Shown: positions 11,138 to 21,971 of the stretch, piece by piece | Numbering within the stretch: position 1 is the first letter of the stretch | How the letters are laid out: each line of letters begins with the position of its first letter | From: Punctularia strigosozonata HHB-11173 SS5 | Taxonomy: Eukaryota > Basidiomycota > Agaricomycetes > Corticiales > Punctulariaceae | Direction: 5' to 3' | NCBI RefSeq assembly: GCF_000264995.1 | Contig: NW_006767442.1 | Location: 163,925-227,924, forward strand | Length of the DNA stretch: 64,000 bases | The notes under the pieces: generated by a model | The model's database searches: none | What the model saw: only the letters and a program-made list of their open reading frames with translations | Told to the model about the DNA's origin: nothing | Position numbers and translations under genes: made by a program

Positions 11138-12387
11138 TCGTCATCGGAAGCGTCTGAGCATCCAACTGCTCTGAAGCACATCACTATCCCCGCTCGTTGT
11201 CTCATCACGACAGCGGCGCTATATTACATCAAGATCCTTTTCAGGGAAGGACCCACCTGCAGGGAATGCAGCATGTGGTCGCGTGTACGAAAGCTGAGAG
11301 CGAGATGTCTCGGCGCAGATTTCGAGTTTCGACAGGGGTGTTTCCTCTTCGCATATATGTCCAATATCCTCTTCGATATCGCCTTTTGACATCCCACCAT
11401 GCACTGTATACTATTCACGCACGCTTATGTTGTCCGCTGGGGCTCTGTATATTTATGTACTTTCTAGGTTCGCATACTCGGTCTTGTACATTATCATTGG
11501 AATCGGGACATATGTCTTATGAATACGTCGAACGGCAGCGAGTGAATCTTCCTGTGATCGTCGACGTCTCCAAGACCATGCATTTCCGACTCCCCCGAAG
11601 GGAAGGAGTTGGTTCTTTTCCCGACCACCTCGGTCACAGTGACAATTTTGTGACCTCCAGCCAAAGCGTGATGAAGGCGTGATAAAGCGTGATCTTGACT
11701 CTGGCGTGGGAGCGTGACAGATGTAGGTGTGGGACTGCCTACGTAAGTATAGAGATCAGTTCAGGGATGAACCGGTTCTAGCCGCGTCAGTTTCACATGG
11801 TCCCTTTGCCACTGACTGTGGGAGAAACAAGGCTATTTACGTAATCATAATCCCTCAAGGTTTGGCCGGTGGCTATACGTCGAAGCACCGTGACACTTGC
11901 CTATTGGGGTACAGTGGATGTAAAGGCACTGTTTGGTGCAGTCGCACTCCTGATGCAAACAATGATTCCGCATGAAGGACGGATTCAAGAGCCTTGATAT
12001 GAGACTGGGTGGTAGGTCCATGCTTGGATATTTCATATCCGAGTTTTCTAACAAATCGAAGGAGTCATTGATTTGTTTCGAAAATTGTTCACGATGTGCA
12101 GCCTGTTTCACTTCCAGTTCCAACCAGATAACCTCCAAAAAATCTAATGCATTGCTTCATATCTCATCCTGCCCGGGGTCCTTTTGTTGAGGGAGTCGGA
12201 CGCGGCGCTTGGCGCCCCCTTACCCACGTCGTTATGATGCAGAGCGCTCGCCACTTTGATCGGCACCGCCACGCGCAATACCGCCACGACGAGCCACGAC
12301 CGTACTCGACCACGCTAGGGCGGATTCTACAGGCTGAGCCTCATCATCCACAACGCCTGAACTCGGCTCGCCGGTCCAGCTGCAGCA
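11138..12387. other. Intergenic, 1.25 kb, no supported gene
   Basis: No conserved coding region was found. A 97-codon minus-strand ORF (11845-12138, starting MEVIWLELEVKQAAHREQ) has an amphipathic start but no recognisable family. A 161-codon plus ORF (11197-11682) looks random. An imperfect palindrome, GGTCAC with GTGACC, lies at about 11633-11654, and GCGTGA is repeated several times around 11667-11720. Confidence 0.4.
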
Positions 12388-13057
12388 ATGAACTACTCGC
12401 TGTACACCATAGACGCGTTCCTGATCATGGACACCGACGGGCATCGGGTACTGGCCAAGTACTACCACCCGCCGGGACACCCTGACGGCGGCAAGGGACT
12501 GCAGACGCTGAAGGAGCAGCGCGCGTTCGAGAAGGGCCTGTTTGCGAAGACGCGGAAACCGGGAGGTCAGTCCGTCACCGTCGTAGGGCCATGTCGCACG
12601 CGCTCATTCCGCGCGCTAGGTGACATTATCCTGTTCGACGGGCACCTGGCGGTGTACAAGCACTCGCTGGACCTGATATTCTACGTGATCGGGGGCGCGT
12701 CGGAGAACGAGCTGATGCTGCAGTCGGCGCTGATCGCGTATTCGGACGCGCTGTCGATGCTGCTCCGGAACCAGGTGGAGAAGCGGGGCGTGCTGGAGAA
12801 TCTGGACCTGGTACTGCTGTGCTTGGACGAGACGATCGACGACGGGTGCGTTCGCCGTTGCTTATGTGTGGGCCCCCCATCTGACGTGTACTCGACGCTT
12901 TTGCAGGATCATCGTCGAAACGGACTCTGCTGCCATTGCCTCTCGCGTGAGCCGGCCTCGGGCGGACACGACGGAGATCGTGATCAACGAGCAGACGCTG
13001 CTGAGCGCGTACCAGACGGTGAAGGAGCGGGTGGCGCAGCAGATTGGAAAACTATGA
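12388..13057 (+). CDS. RET3: Coatomer subunit zeta (COPI)
   Basis: Predicted 184-residue coatomer zeta subunit from exons 12388-12565, 12620-12845 and 12907-13057, all GT-AG and in frame. The protein is a single longin-type fold typical of clathrin-adaptor small chains. It starts MNYSLYTIDAFLIMDTDG, contains VLAKYYHP and the conserved LFDGHLAVYKHSLDLIFYVI, then LMLQSALIAYSDAL and ends QTVKERVAQQIGKL. Zeta pairs with gamma-COP in the COPI coat, which returns cargo from Golgi to ER. Length and residues match the family along the whole protein, so the assignment is firm. Confidence 0.93.
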
Positions 13058-13453
13058 TTCGTCGGTGCTAGCTATGTACATGTGGATGTTTGGACGGTGT
13101 ATTTGTATGGGTAGTACATGGTTCTGGATTCAAGCTCGGAGATGGCTGGGTGTTCTCGAAGCGGCTGGTCCGTGCGCAAGGGCGGGTGATGGTGATGGGG
13201 ACGCGGGCCTCTGTGCGCTGTCGGTCTCCGCCTGGTTTTCTTCAGCAGGCTTTGTTTCTGTTGCGTATCTATCTATTCGCATCCACTAACTTTCTGGCTC
13301 TGCCCCACCTTTTTGTGCGTGTTCTTTGCCAACCCCCCGCGAGTTCCTCCCCGGACCGCCGCCCACACTCCCTACGCGCCCTTGCTCTTTCTCCTCTCTG
13401 ACTTGCCGTTCTTTCCTTCGCCCCCTCCTTCCTCCTCCTCCTCCTTTTCCGCC
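13058..13453. other. Intergenic, 396 bp, with a pyrimidine-rich leader
   Basis: The last 70 bp before ATG 13454 are almost all C and T (many CCTCCTCC units), typical of leaders of highly expressed fungal genes. The start context GCCATGG is close to ideal. Confidence 0.45.
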
Positions 13454-15773
13454 ATGGACGACGCGCAAGCAGCCTTCGCATCCCAGTACCCATCCTACCC
13501 CGGCCTCGATCTTGACATGATGAAGGCGAGTCGTCGCATCCACCCCCACCGCTCACCCGTCCTTATCTCGACCCTAACAGAGGTCCATGGACTCCGTCGG
13601 CGGTCCTGATGCCAAAAAGGCGCGCTGGTCTCCCTCCTCCTTCACGTCCAACGCCGCCAACGGTCTCCCCGCCCCTCCGAATGCCTCCGCCCGCGATCCC
13701 TTTGCCAACTACGGCTACGGTCCGCAGGCGAGCATTCAGCAGGCGGCTGCCTTTGCCAGCTCCAGCCCCGCCAACGCCTTTGGCGCCAACCAGCTCTACT
13801 CGACCCCGTCCCTCTCCATCAACACCAACATGAGCCCCAACGCCGCCGCCGGCCAGCAGATGAGCCCCAACGCCGCCGCCGCCGCCTTCCTCCAGAGCCA
13901 GCAGCAGCAGGCCGCCCAGCAGCAGCTCCAGACCCCCGTCAGCGGCAACGGTGTCAATCCGTACGCGAGCCTCGGCGCCTACAACATGCTCGGTATGGGC
14001 ATGCCCGGCATGATGGGCTTTTACGGCGGCCAGCTCGGCAACTTTGGGCAGGTGGGGGGGTCGCGTTGCTTGCCATTGCCCGTAAAACCGACCACTGAAC
14101 ATATATTTTTTTTTCTTTACGCACGCAGAACGCGAACGGGCGACCGGGCCTTCCCTCGCTCAACATCCCCGCCGCGACCACCTACCAAGCGCAAGCGGCC
14201 GGCGCCCTCAGCGCCGCGCTCTCCGCCACCGCCGCCAACGCGACCAATCGGACCGTCTACGTCGGCAACCTCCCTCCGACCGCGTCCGTCGACGAGCTCC
14301 TCAACCTCGTCCACTTTGGCCCGCTCGAGAACATTCGCGTCCTGCCCGAAAAGTCGTGCGTCTTCCTCTCCTTCCTCGACGGCGCCACCGCCGCCGCCTT
14401 CCACGCGGACGCCACCATCAAGAAGCTCGCCCTTCACGGCCAGGAGCTCAAGATCGGCTGGGGCAAGCCGAGCCCCGTCCCCCAGCAGGTCGCCCTCGCC
14501 ATCAGCCAGAGCAACGCGAGCCGGAACGTCTACCTCGGCGGACTCGACGAGGCCATGACCGAGGAGCAGCTCCGCGACGATCTCAGCCGGTTCGGGCTCA
14601 TCGACCAGGTCAAGATCGTGCGCGACAAGAACATCGGATTCGTCCACTTTCTCAGCATCGCCACGGCCAACAAGGTGAGTTTGATAGGCGTTTGGGTTTC
14701 GTCGATCGACAGAACCTGACCGTCCCCGCGTTCTTTCAGGTCGTGAACACGCTCCCGACCGAGCCCGCGTGGGCCGGCAAGCGCGTCAACTACGGCAAGG
14801 ACCGCTGCGCGTACATCCCCAAGTCCCAGCAGGCAGCCGCCCAAGCCGCCCAGGTCGCGGCCGCGCAGTCGCTCGTCGCGCATTCGGCCATGACGCCGGC
14901 ATCCGCGAACCCCTTCAACTCGCCGTTCAGCCCGTTCGGCGCACCGTTCTCCCCCGCGGACGCGGGTGCGCAGGGGCTCAACCGCACCGTCTACCTCGGT
15001 AACATCCACCCCGAGACTCAGACCGAGGACCTTTGCAACGCGATCAGGGGCGGCGTGCTGCAGAGCATTCGGTATATGCAGGATAAGCATATCGCTGTAA
15101 GCGTTCGATCGTCGGTGTGATGGACCGCGCGTCGCTGATTTACCCCGACCCTCAGTTCGTCACTTTCGTGGACCCCGCGGCGGCCTTCACGTTCTTCCAG
15201 GTCGCGTCCTACCAGGGCCTGACCCTGAACAACAGGCGCCTCAAGATCGGCTGGGGAAAGAACTCGGGCCCGCTCCCGCCCAGCCTCGCCCTCGCCGTGC
15301 ACTCGGGCGCGACCCGGAACGTGTACATCGGCAACATCGAGGACTTTGACACGTACAACGAGGAAAAGCTCAAGAGGGACTTTGGCGAGTACGGCGAGAT
15401 CGAGCTCGTCAACTTTCTCAAGGAGAAGAACTGCGCGTTCGTCAACTTTACCAACGTCGCGAACGCGATCAAGGCGATCGAGGGCGTCAAGACCAAGCCC
15501 GACTACGCCAACCTCCGCATATCGCACGGCAAGGACCGGTGCGCGAACCCGCCCCGCCAGGGACCCCAGGGCGGAGGCGGCACGCGTCGCAGCGCGTCGG
15601 GACAGAACTCGGCCGTGAGCCCGAACGGGTTCGCGAACGCGACCGTCGGCGGTCAGCCGGACGCGGACTCGGACGCCGTCGTCCTCGGCGAGGACATCAA
15701 GGCCGACGTCGAGCCCATCACGCCCGAGCCCGTCTCGGCCGTGGTGGACGTCAAGCCGGAGGAGGCGCTATAG
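13454..15773 (+). CDS. Four-RRM RNA-binding protein, Nrd1/Msa2-like
   Basis: Predicted 687-residue protein from exons 13454-13525, 13581-14051, 14129-14674, 14740-15096 and 15156-15773. The first intron needs a GC donor (AAG|GCGAGT); all others are GT-AG. Residues 1 to about 215 are low complexity, rich in Ala, Gln, Asn and Ser. Four RRMs follow, with RNP motifs such as RTVYVGNLP (about 221), RNVYLGGL (about 315), RTVYLGNI (about 445) and RNVYIGNI (about 531); two end in the same IGWGK strand and two in GKDRCA. This RRM series matches fission yeast Nrd1, a regulator of sexual differentiation and cytokinesis that binds mRNAs. Function here is inferred from that homology. The Ala/Asn-rich N-terminus could support condensate formation. 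Confidence 0.85.
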
Positions 15774-16628
15774 AGACGAGAGAGAGGCGGTACTTTTTTT
15801 TTGTTGTTATGATCCCGGTACCCCGTCAAGATCGATACCCCCCGCGACCGACACCAGCGAGAAACATACCACTGTTCTCATCCCCCCCATCGTTCGATCG
15901 TGTGCATAATGGACATCTCTCTCGTTCGTTGCCCTCTCGCTCGTTGCCCTCTCGCTCTCGCCTCGCGGCCGCCCACGTCCACATACCGGCGTAGGACAGG
16001 ATACATACTCGTGGGGATTTCGGTGGACGGACGAAATAATGGTTGACCGCGGGACACACGCGCACGTTGGTGCCTGTGCCGCCCCCCTTCGCAACGGAGT
16101 ACGGACACGACAAAAAACCTTGCGTGGACTTTGGGCCGTTGGTTGACCGTGTTTATCCACTTGGCTTTCGAAATAAGGATCCCCCTCTGCCTGTTCTGTT
16201 ATTCTTCCCCCCCCTTTTTTCCCTTCCTTCCTTCTTTCTTTCTTCTAGTCTTTTTCCTCGTTGCCCGCTGTGCACCACCAGCACACCCTCACGCTCATTG
16301 CTCGAAAAGGAGGCGCTGTCGAGACCCCCCGACGATTGTGATGCTAACCGACTAATACATACACCCCTGCCCTCGCGCGCGCTGTTTACCATAGCAACAC
16401 CCATGTAACCCCTGATTTCTCTGCTATATATTCTCGTGTTCAAAGTCTCAGGAAAAAAGGCTTGTTGTATTATGGCGGAAAGTGTAGGAGAATTAGGTAC
16501 GTGATTATGATAGCACCCGTCCTACTGTCTCTCTCTCTCTATCTCTCTCTCTCTCTAGTCCCTTGCCTGTGCTTCCCGAAGAAGCTCGTGAAGACCAAGA
16601 TCGGTTTCAATCTGGAGCGGCACGACGA
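15774..16628. other. Intergenic between convergent genes, 855 bp
   Basis: 3' flanks of the Nrd1-like gene and the minus-strand sugar transporter. It contains pyrimidine-rich tracts (16185-16260) and a CT microsatellite, but no supported gene. Confidence 0.5.
16527..16557. repeat. CT dinucleotide microsatellite
   Basis: About 15 CT units with one interruption (ATCT) lie 72 bp beyond the stop codon of the sugar transporter, so they would be a GA-rich tract in its 3' flank. Confidence 0.85.
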
Positions 16629-19016
16629 CTATGAGATGACGATGCGCCCAATAAAGTCCTCGAGCCTTACCTGCCGCCGTCGCTCCACCTCCTCTAGACC
16701 GGCGGAAGTGCGGAATACGGAGTCGATCTCCTCCAGGGGCACGTTCGCGGTCTCGGGGACTCGGTACGTCGACCATAGATAGCCGGCGAAACAAGCACAG
16801 GAGAAGAGTAGGAATGTCCCGCTGTGAACGCGTGGTGTTAGTATTGCACGCGTCATCATCCTGGCACGCACGAGGCGGAGAGCTCCATAAGCCCCGGAGT
16901 GATGAGCCCGATGATAACTGGATGGTTATTGTTATTGGCATTTTCGATGGACGACGGAAACAGGACGCAACGTACAGTTGTTGAGCCAGTTGGATGCCGT
17001 AGAGAGCGACACGCCCCTGCTTCGCATCGATTGCGGGAATACCTCGCTCGGAAGGACCTTGGCGTGGGCGTCAACCACGCATCCATCGAGGCGTTCCATT
17101 GACTTACCCAGCCAATCGGCCCGTAACTGACGGAGTACGCAGCAGTGAAGAGGTATACGCAGCTGGAAAGAATGGGGTAAAGGGATTGCCATACGTCAAG
17201 GGCGTGATCACTGACCCGACGGCAAACCATGCCGCCAGCGCGTGTTTCGCCCAGTCGCTTTGGTATTGCCAGACCTGCAGAGGGGTCGGAAACGGTCGCC
17301 CTTGATGCCCGCGATGACGCTCACCAGAAGTGCGATAACGAGATGCGCCGAGGCCATGACAGCGGATCCGCCTTGGAGGACGTATGAGCACCGCTACCAT
17401 GCGCCAAGGCGTAGGATGATGTACGTACCTCTAAGCAGGGGTCTCCGACCTTTCATTGGATCACGTTAAGCTTCAGGTATACATGACTCGGTATGGATGC
17501 ATACCGAGGCTGTCGATATAGACAATAGCGGGAAATACCCCTATCATCTGGACGATGCTGACGCCGCCAGCGACTATGAGCGACACGCCGTCACCACGCA
17601 GGCCGATACTTTGAATAAGTGTAGGGCCATAGTACAGCAGAGCGTTGATACCGGACCACTCTTAAAACATTGCGGATATCAACGGTCGTCGTATGGAGAT
17701 GAGATTTGGCAACCTACGCTGGAAGAACATCATCAGAACACCGACTAGAGTTCTATCGATGTACTTCTTGCTGAACAGACGGGCCCAAGCGTGCACTTCG
17801 GCATGCAGACCTTTCTTCGGGCTCGCACCCGTAGACTGCTCCACGAGGGTGGCTTCAACCTGCATCTCGAGCAACTCAACCTACAATCACCTTATTAGAG
17901 AACCCAAACTGCGTGAGGGACGAGATCTTACCCGTAAGAGCAGGTCTGAGTCGACGTCAGACATATTCCGTAGTTTTGCGAGGGACCGTCGAGCTTCAGC
18001 GATCCGACCCTGCGATACCAGTAATCGAGGAGAGGGAGGTAAGAAGATACATCCGATGCTAAGAAGGAGACCAGGAAGAAGCTGTATGCCGAGTGGGATA
18101 CGCCACGACAGCGAGCCAGATACTGCGACACGATGATCGTCAGAACTGAAATTCGTGCGGTGGATGAAAATATGAAGGTCTCACCGTCACGAGTGAAGTA
18201 TCCCGTCCAGAATCCGAGGACGACCCCGAAGACTATGGCCAACTGTTCAAGCGCCATGAGTGAGCCTCGAAGCTCTGGTGGGCTGATCTCTGCCATGTAA
18301 AGCGGAGATAGCATGCTATGAATGTATACTCATCAAAAACCCTTCGCACGAAACACGCCAGAGGCATACCTCAGCGCGCCGACTCCTAAACCGCCCACGG
18401 CCCTACCAAAGACGAGATTTCCAAATGTGACGGCGCCACACTGAAACGCAGCACCGATGCAAAACACGACTTAGTAGTGTTGATCTGTTCGGTGTTCAGA
18501 TGCGGCGGGAACAAGGATGGGAGGACGAACCACACGCAAAGAAGATTGAATGCCGACGAGAGTAACGGTCTGCGAGTGTCCCTGCGGCCAGCGCACCAAA
18601 CAGACAGCCGAGTTCCAGTACCGCAGCTGGTGTTTCTATCATCAACAACCTAGCGTTGATAGCATGGTCGCCGCGACGTACTCATGAGACCCTTCTGCCA
18701 TGCGTCGATAGGGAATCGTTTCTCGAAGTCTTTCATCACCAAGACGTTGGCAATAACGCCTTGGTCGTATCTGTTATTACGGAAGTCAATGTCATCGTTG
18801 GCCCCAAAACACGACAAGGCCTCACCCGAACGTCAATCCCCCGATCGACGCGAACACCGCGCATCCGAGGGCGTAGCGATTGTGCAGCAATCCCTGAAGG
18901 CCCTTTGGTCCGTAAGAGTAGGAGTAGTTCCCATCCTCATCGACAACTAGTCGTCCTGACCGCCGAGGCAGCAGTACATCTCCCTCGTCGTCCGGACGGG
19001 CAACGTAGTCGGTCAT
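16629..19016 (-). CDS. MFS sugar porter (hexose/quinate transporter type)
   Basis: Minus-strand gene with about ten short introns. It starts MTDYVARPDDEGDVLLPRRS and enters TM1 with the family motif GGLTFGYDQGVIANV. Further sugar-porter landmarks in order are LGCLFGALAAGTLADRYSRR, GRAVGGLGVGAL, YMAEISPPELRGSLMALEQL, a PESPRWL equivalent (LPPSPRLL), SGINALLYYGPTLIQSIGL, SYGPIGWVLPSEVFPQSMRS, NNFIIGLITPGLM and VPETANVPLEEIDSVF. Twelve membrane segments are expected by family. The protein should import a hexose or related solute across the plasma membrane; the substrate cannot be read from the sequence. The exon covering the loop after YIDSLG (about 17400-17530) is the least certain. A possible extra 3' intron leads out of frame, so the stop at 16629 was kept. 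Confidence 0.85.
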
Positions 19017-19220
19017 GAGCGGTATATCGCTACTAGCGGAGAAACGGAGCGAGAGTCGGCCCGAATGGCCCTGTTACAACTTACGGCATGTCCCGCGAAC
19101 TACGTATTTTGATGAACGGGCGCTCATCTCGATCCATGAGGCCTTGAGGTTCCATCCATAAGTATCCTCGAGACCTCCGGCTGTCATCCGTTTTCTCCGG
19201 AGCACCGCCAGTTCAGGTTC

Positions 19221-21726
19221 ATGACCATCGATGACTGGCATAGTATCACCACCCTCGTCGTCTTCCTCTTGACCAGTACGTTCGAACTTCAGCTGGTCTC
19301 TCGGACGGGTTACACACAAAGATCATTCCTCCAGATGCTATTGTGGTGTTTCCGTTCCATGTTACACTGCGCGTTCCCGCATGGCCTCTCCGCCAATCAC
19401 GTCGAATACTAGAACGCCATCGGATCGTCCACTGCGCTCAGGATGCTGACCAAGGGGTGCACAGGAAGAGAAAATCATTGTTCTCAGAGTTCCGTCTCCC
19501 GGTCAACTTCGTCGTTGCACCTCTTGTTGCCGTCTTATTTCTGCTGGCTACGCGCTCCATAGGGAAGAATGAGGTAAAACATGGAATTATCGGGTCGGAC
19601 AAGTGCGTCCTCACTTGATCATATTTTTGAAGCTCAATAACGACTATAATCAGTATTCACCCCATAGACATCATGGCGTTTTTCCTCGCCCTGGTACTTG
19701 CTGCAGTTTTTGTACACGAACGCTAGTGACTGACGTATCCCAGGCCTACATGGCGATATCCTTGGACTCTACCGGTCTCATAGGTTTCCTGGCGCTGCTG
19801 GTCTTGAGGAAATGTGGCGAGATGGGCCGCCGTTTGTATCTACTCCTTTACATTTTCTTCTTCGGTTTGGGTACCCTCATCGGCAACGTGAGCGCCTTCC
19901 GCTCCCGCGGTTGCGTCTTTAACAGACCTGATAGGATCCCATTATCCTGAGTGGTACACCGTTTCTTGCATACTTCACGCATTTGGCTGCCAACATCGAC
20001 AATCCGAAAGCGTGGATATTTGCGCAGTTTTGCGTCGCAAATATCTCGTCGGCGATCCTGGTATCTTCGAATCCGACCAACCTGGTCTTGGCTGGTGCAT
20101 TCAAAATCAAGTTTATCACATACACCGCCAACATGATTGTGCCCGTCCTGATCACTGCGCTTGCACTGTTCCCTTGCCTGCTATTTCTCGTCTTTCGAGG
20201 GAAGGGGCTCATTCCACACCACATCAGGATCCACGACCCACAAAGCTCCGAATCAAAAAATGAACAAGCTCGCACCGCAAGGTCATCTTCTCAAGAAGCT
20301 TTACCCCCCTATACCGAAATCAGTCAACCAGACAAAGAAAAAACATCAGGAGGATCGGTTACTCGCGAGGGCCTCTCTCTTGAAGAACTCCTCAATCCCT
20401 CTCTGGAAACATCTCGCGCTGTATTTGGCAGCGTACTCATCGCGATTACTCTGGTCGTCTTGCTTGTCACCAATGCGACCGGCGTTGCGCCGGGCGTGTA
20501 TGCCATCACTGTGCCGGCAGCATTTGTCATGCTCTGTCGGGACGTCTTTCACGACTTGCGCCGTGCTCCGGAGACTGAGACAGCCTCGAGGGATGGCTCG
20601 GTTAACGAAACAAAAGTGCAATACCCGCCATCTGCACATAGAACGAAGGATAATGCTTCACTCAAGCCCGTTCTTGCTCCGGAGACTGGGCTACCCTCGA
20701 GCAACGATTCCTTTGACCGCACGAATGTGCAATGCTCGCCTGCGCATACGCTTGGGCACAACGCTTCACTCGATGAGCCCGTCCTTTCTTCAAAGAACGG
20801 GCCACCCTCAATCGATGAATCCTTTGACGAAACGACGGTCCAACGACCACCGCCTTCACATTGCAAGGGAAATGAACCTTCGCAGCATGAGCCCATCCTT
20901 GCGCCTCCTGCAGATCATTTCACCATGAACGGGGACACGCAATATAGGATATTCGAGTCGCCTTGTCATTCCGTTCACCATGGTAGCTTGCAGACTCTAC
21001 CCTCTCGACGCTCCCCACTAGCATTAGATGAGGACCGTGCTCTGAGCGACGTCCTCGGCGACAGAAGGCGTTACGTCTGCAAGAAATTCCCCACCGTCTC
21101 GAAGGTCTTGCAGCATCTCCCATTCCCGATGCTACCCTTCGCATTCTGCATGTTCATCCTCGTGGAGGGTCTCGTGTCCAAGGGTTGGGTGGAGGTATTT
21201 GCAAAATGGTGGTCGGCATGGGAAAGGATGACGGGCGTGGTGGGAGCTATCGCAATGATGGGCTTCGTGAGCGTCTGTTTGTGCAACGTAAGTGATGGTA
21301 TTGCTGTTCAAGCTATTCAGCCGGTGACGTCAGACACAGTTCGCGGGGACCAACATCGGGGCCACGATCTTGCTATCTAGAGTTTTGCAGGTATGGCTTG
21401 AACAGCACTCTCCATCTGACCGCATGAAGTCCGCCGCGGTGAGTGCTATTCGCTGTGGTACATGTGCCTTTGTGTCATGCGGTTCGTGCACATAGATCTA
21501 TAGCCTTGCCCTGGGGGTCAACTATGGCGCATTCAGTGCAACTTTCAGCGCGTCTCTCGCTGGGTTGCTGTGGCGAGACATCCTGCGCCGCAAAGACATT
21601 CGTGTCCGCGCCAGGGACTTTGCGACAGTGAATCTTCCTATCATTGCTATCGCAATGACTGTGGGATGCGCCGTGCTTGTCGCCGAAGTTTGCATTGTCA
21701 AAAGTGGTGAGGTTAAATCTTCCTAA
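19221..21726 (+). CDS. ArsB/NhaD-type ion permease, copy 1
   Basis: Multi-pass permease of the ArsB/NhaD (ion transporter) superfamily. It starts MTIDDWHSITTLVVFLL; a first intron of about 59 nt leads into NAIVVFPFHVTLRVP. Core blocks are FVVAPLVAVLFLLATRSIG, IHPIDIMAFFLALAYMAIS, DPIILSGTPF, the discontinuous-helix motif SSNPTNLVLAGAFKI, VYAITVPAAFVMLCRD, FAGTNIGATILLSRVL and a second re-entrant block VNYGAFSATFSASLAGLLW. A central loop of about 270 residues carries three tandem repeats (listed separately). Relatives export arsenite or exchange Na+/H+ or organic anions; the substrate here is unknown. It is a tandem paralogue of the gene at 24169-26723, with the same exon plan. Confidence 0.82.
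20565..20900 (+). repeat. Three tandem in-frame repeats of 37-38 codons
   Basis: Units lie at 20565-20675, 20676-20786 and 20787-20900. Each has the pattern (A/S)-(P/S)-x-x-G/E, then D-(G/S/E)-S-(V/F), then T-x-V-Q and ends with P-(V/I)-L. The repeat lies in the central hydrophilic loop of the first ArsB/NhaD-type permease and is missing from the neighbouring paralogue. Confidence 0.75.
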
Positions 21727-21971
21727 GCTCCGCGCACTCCTTGTACTATATTCCAAGCATCACTCCGGAATTGTGTCTATTTTGCTACCGCCGCGTTGTC
21801 GTAGTCCAGTCATGAATGTTGAAATCTTGGATTCGTACTATAGGCCAACAGAGATTATTGTGTACATGATGCGGGCACCTTAAGTCGTACATGAAAACAC
21901 GATATACAATACATGTACAACAGAAAACACGGTGCAAACGAGAGCGATAGATAACAGACGAAGTCACCTCA

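Noticed and set aside
11197-11682. 161-codon plus-strand ORF
   Set aside because: Composition is random, the start codon is not ATG and no domain was seen.
13563-14647. Long minus-strand ORFs opposite the Nrd1-like gene
   Set aside because: GC-rich shadow of RRM exons; the plus strand has four clear RRMs.
16555-16628. Extra 3' exon of the sugar transporter
   Set aside because: The candidate intron leaves the conserved frame and would read into the CT repeat.
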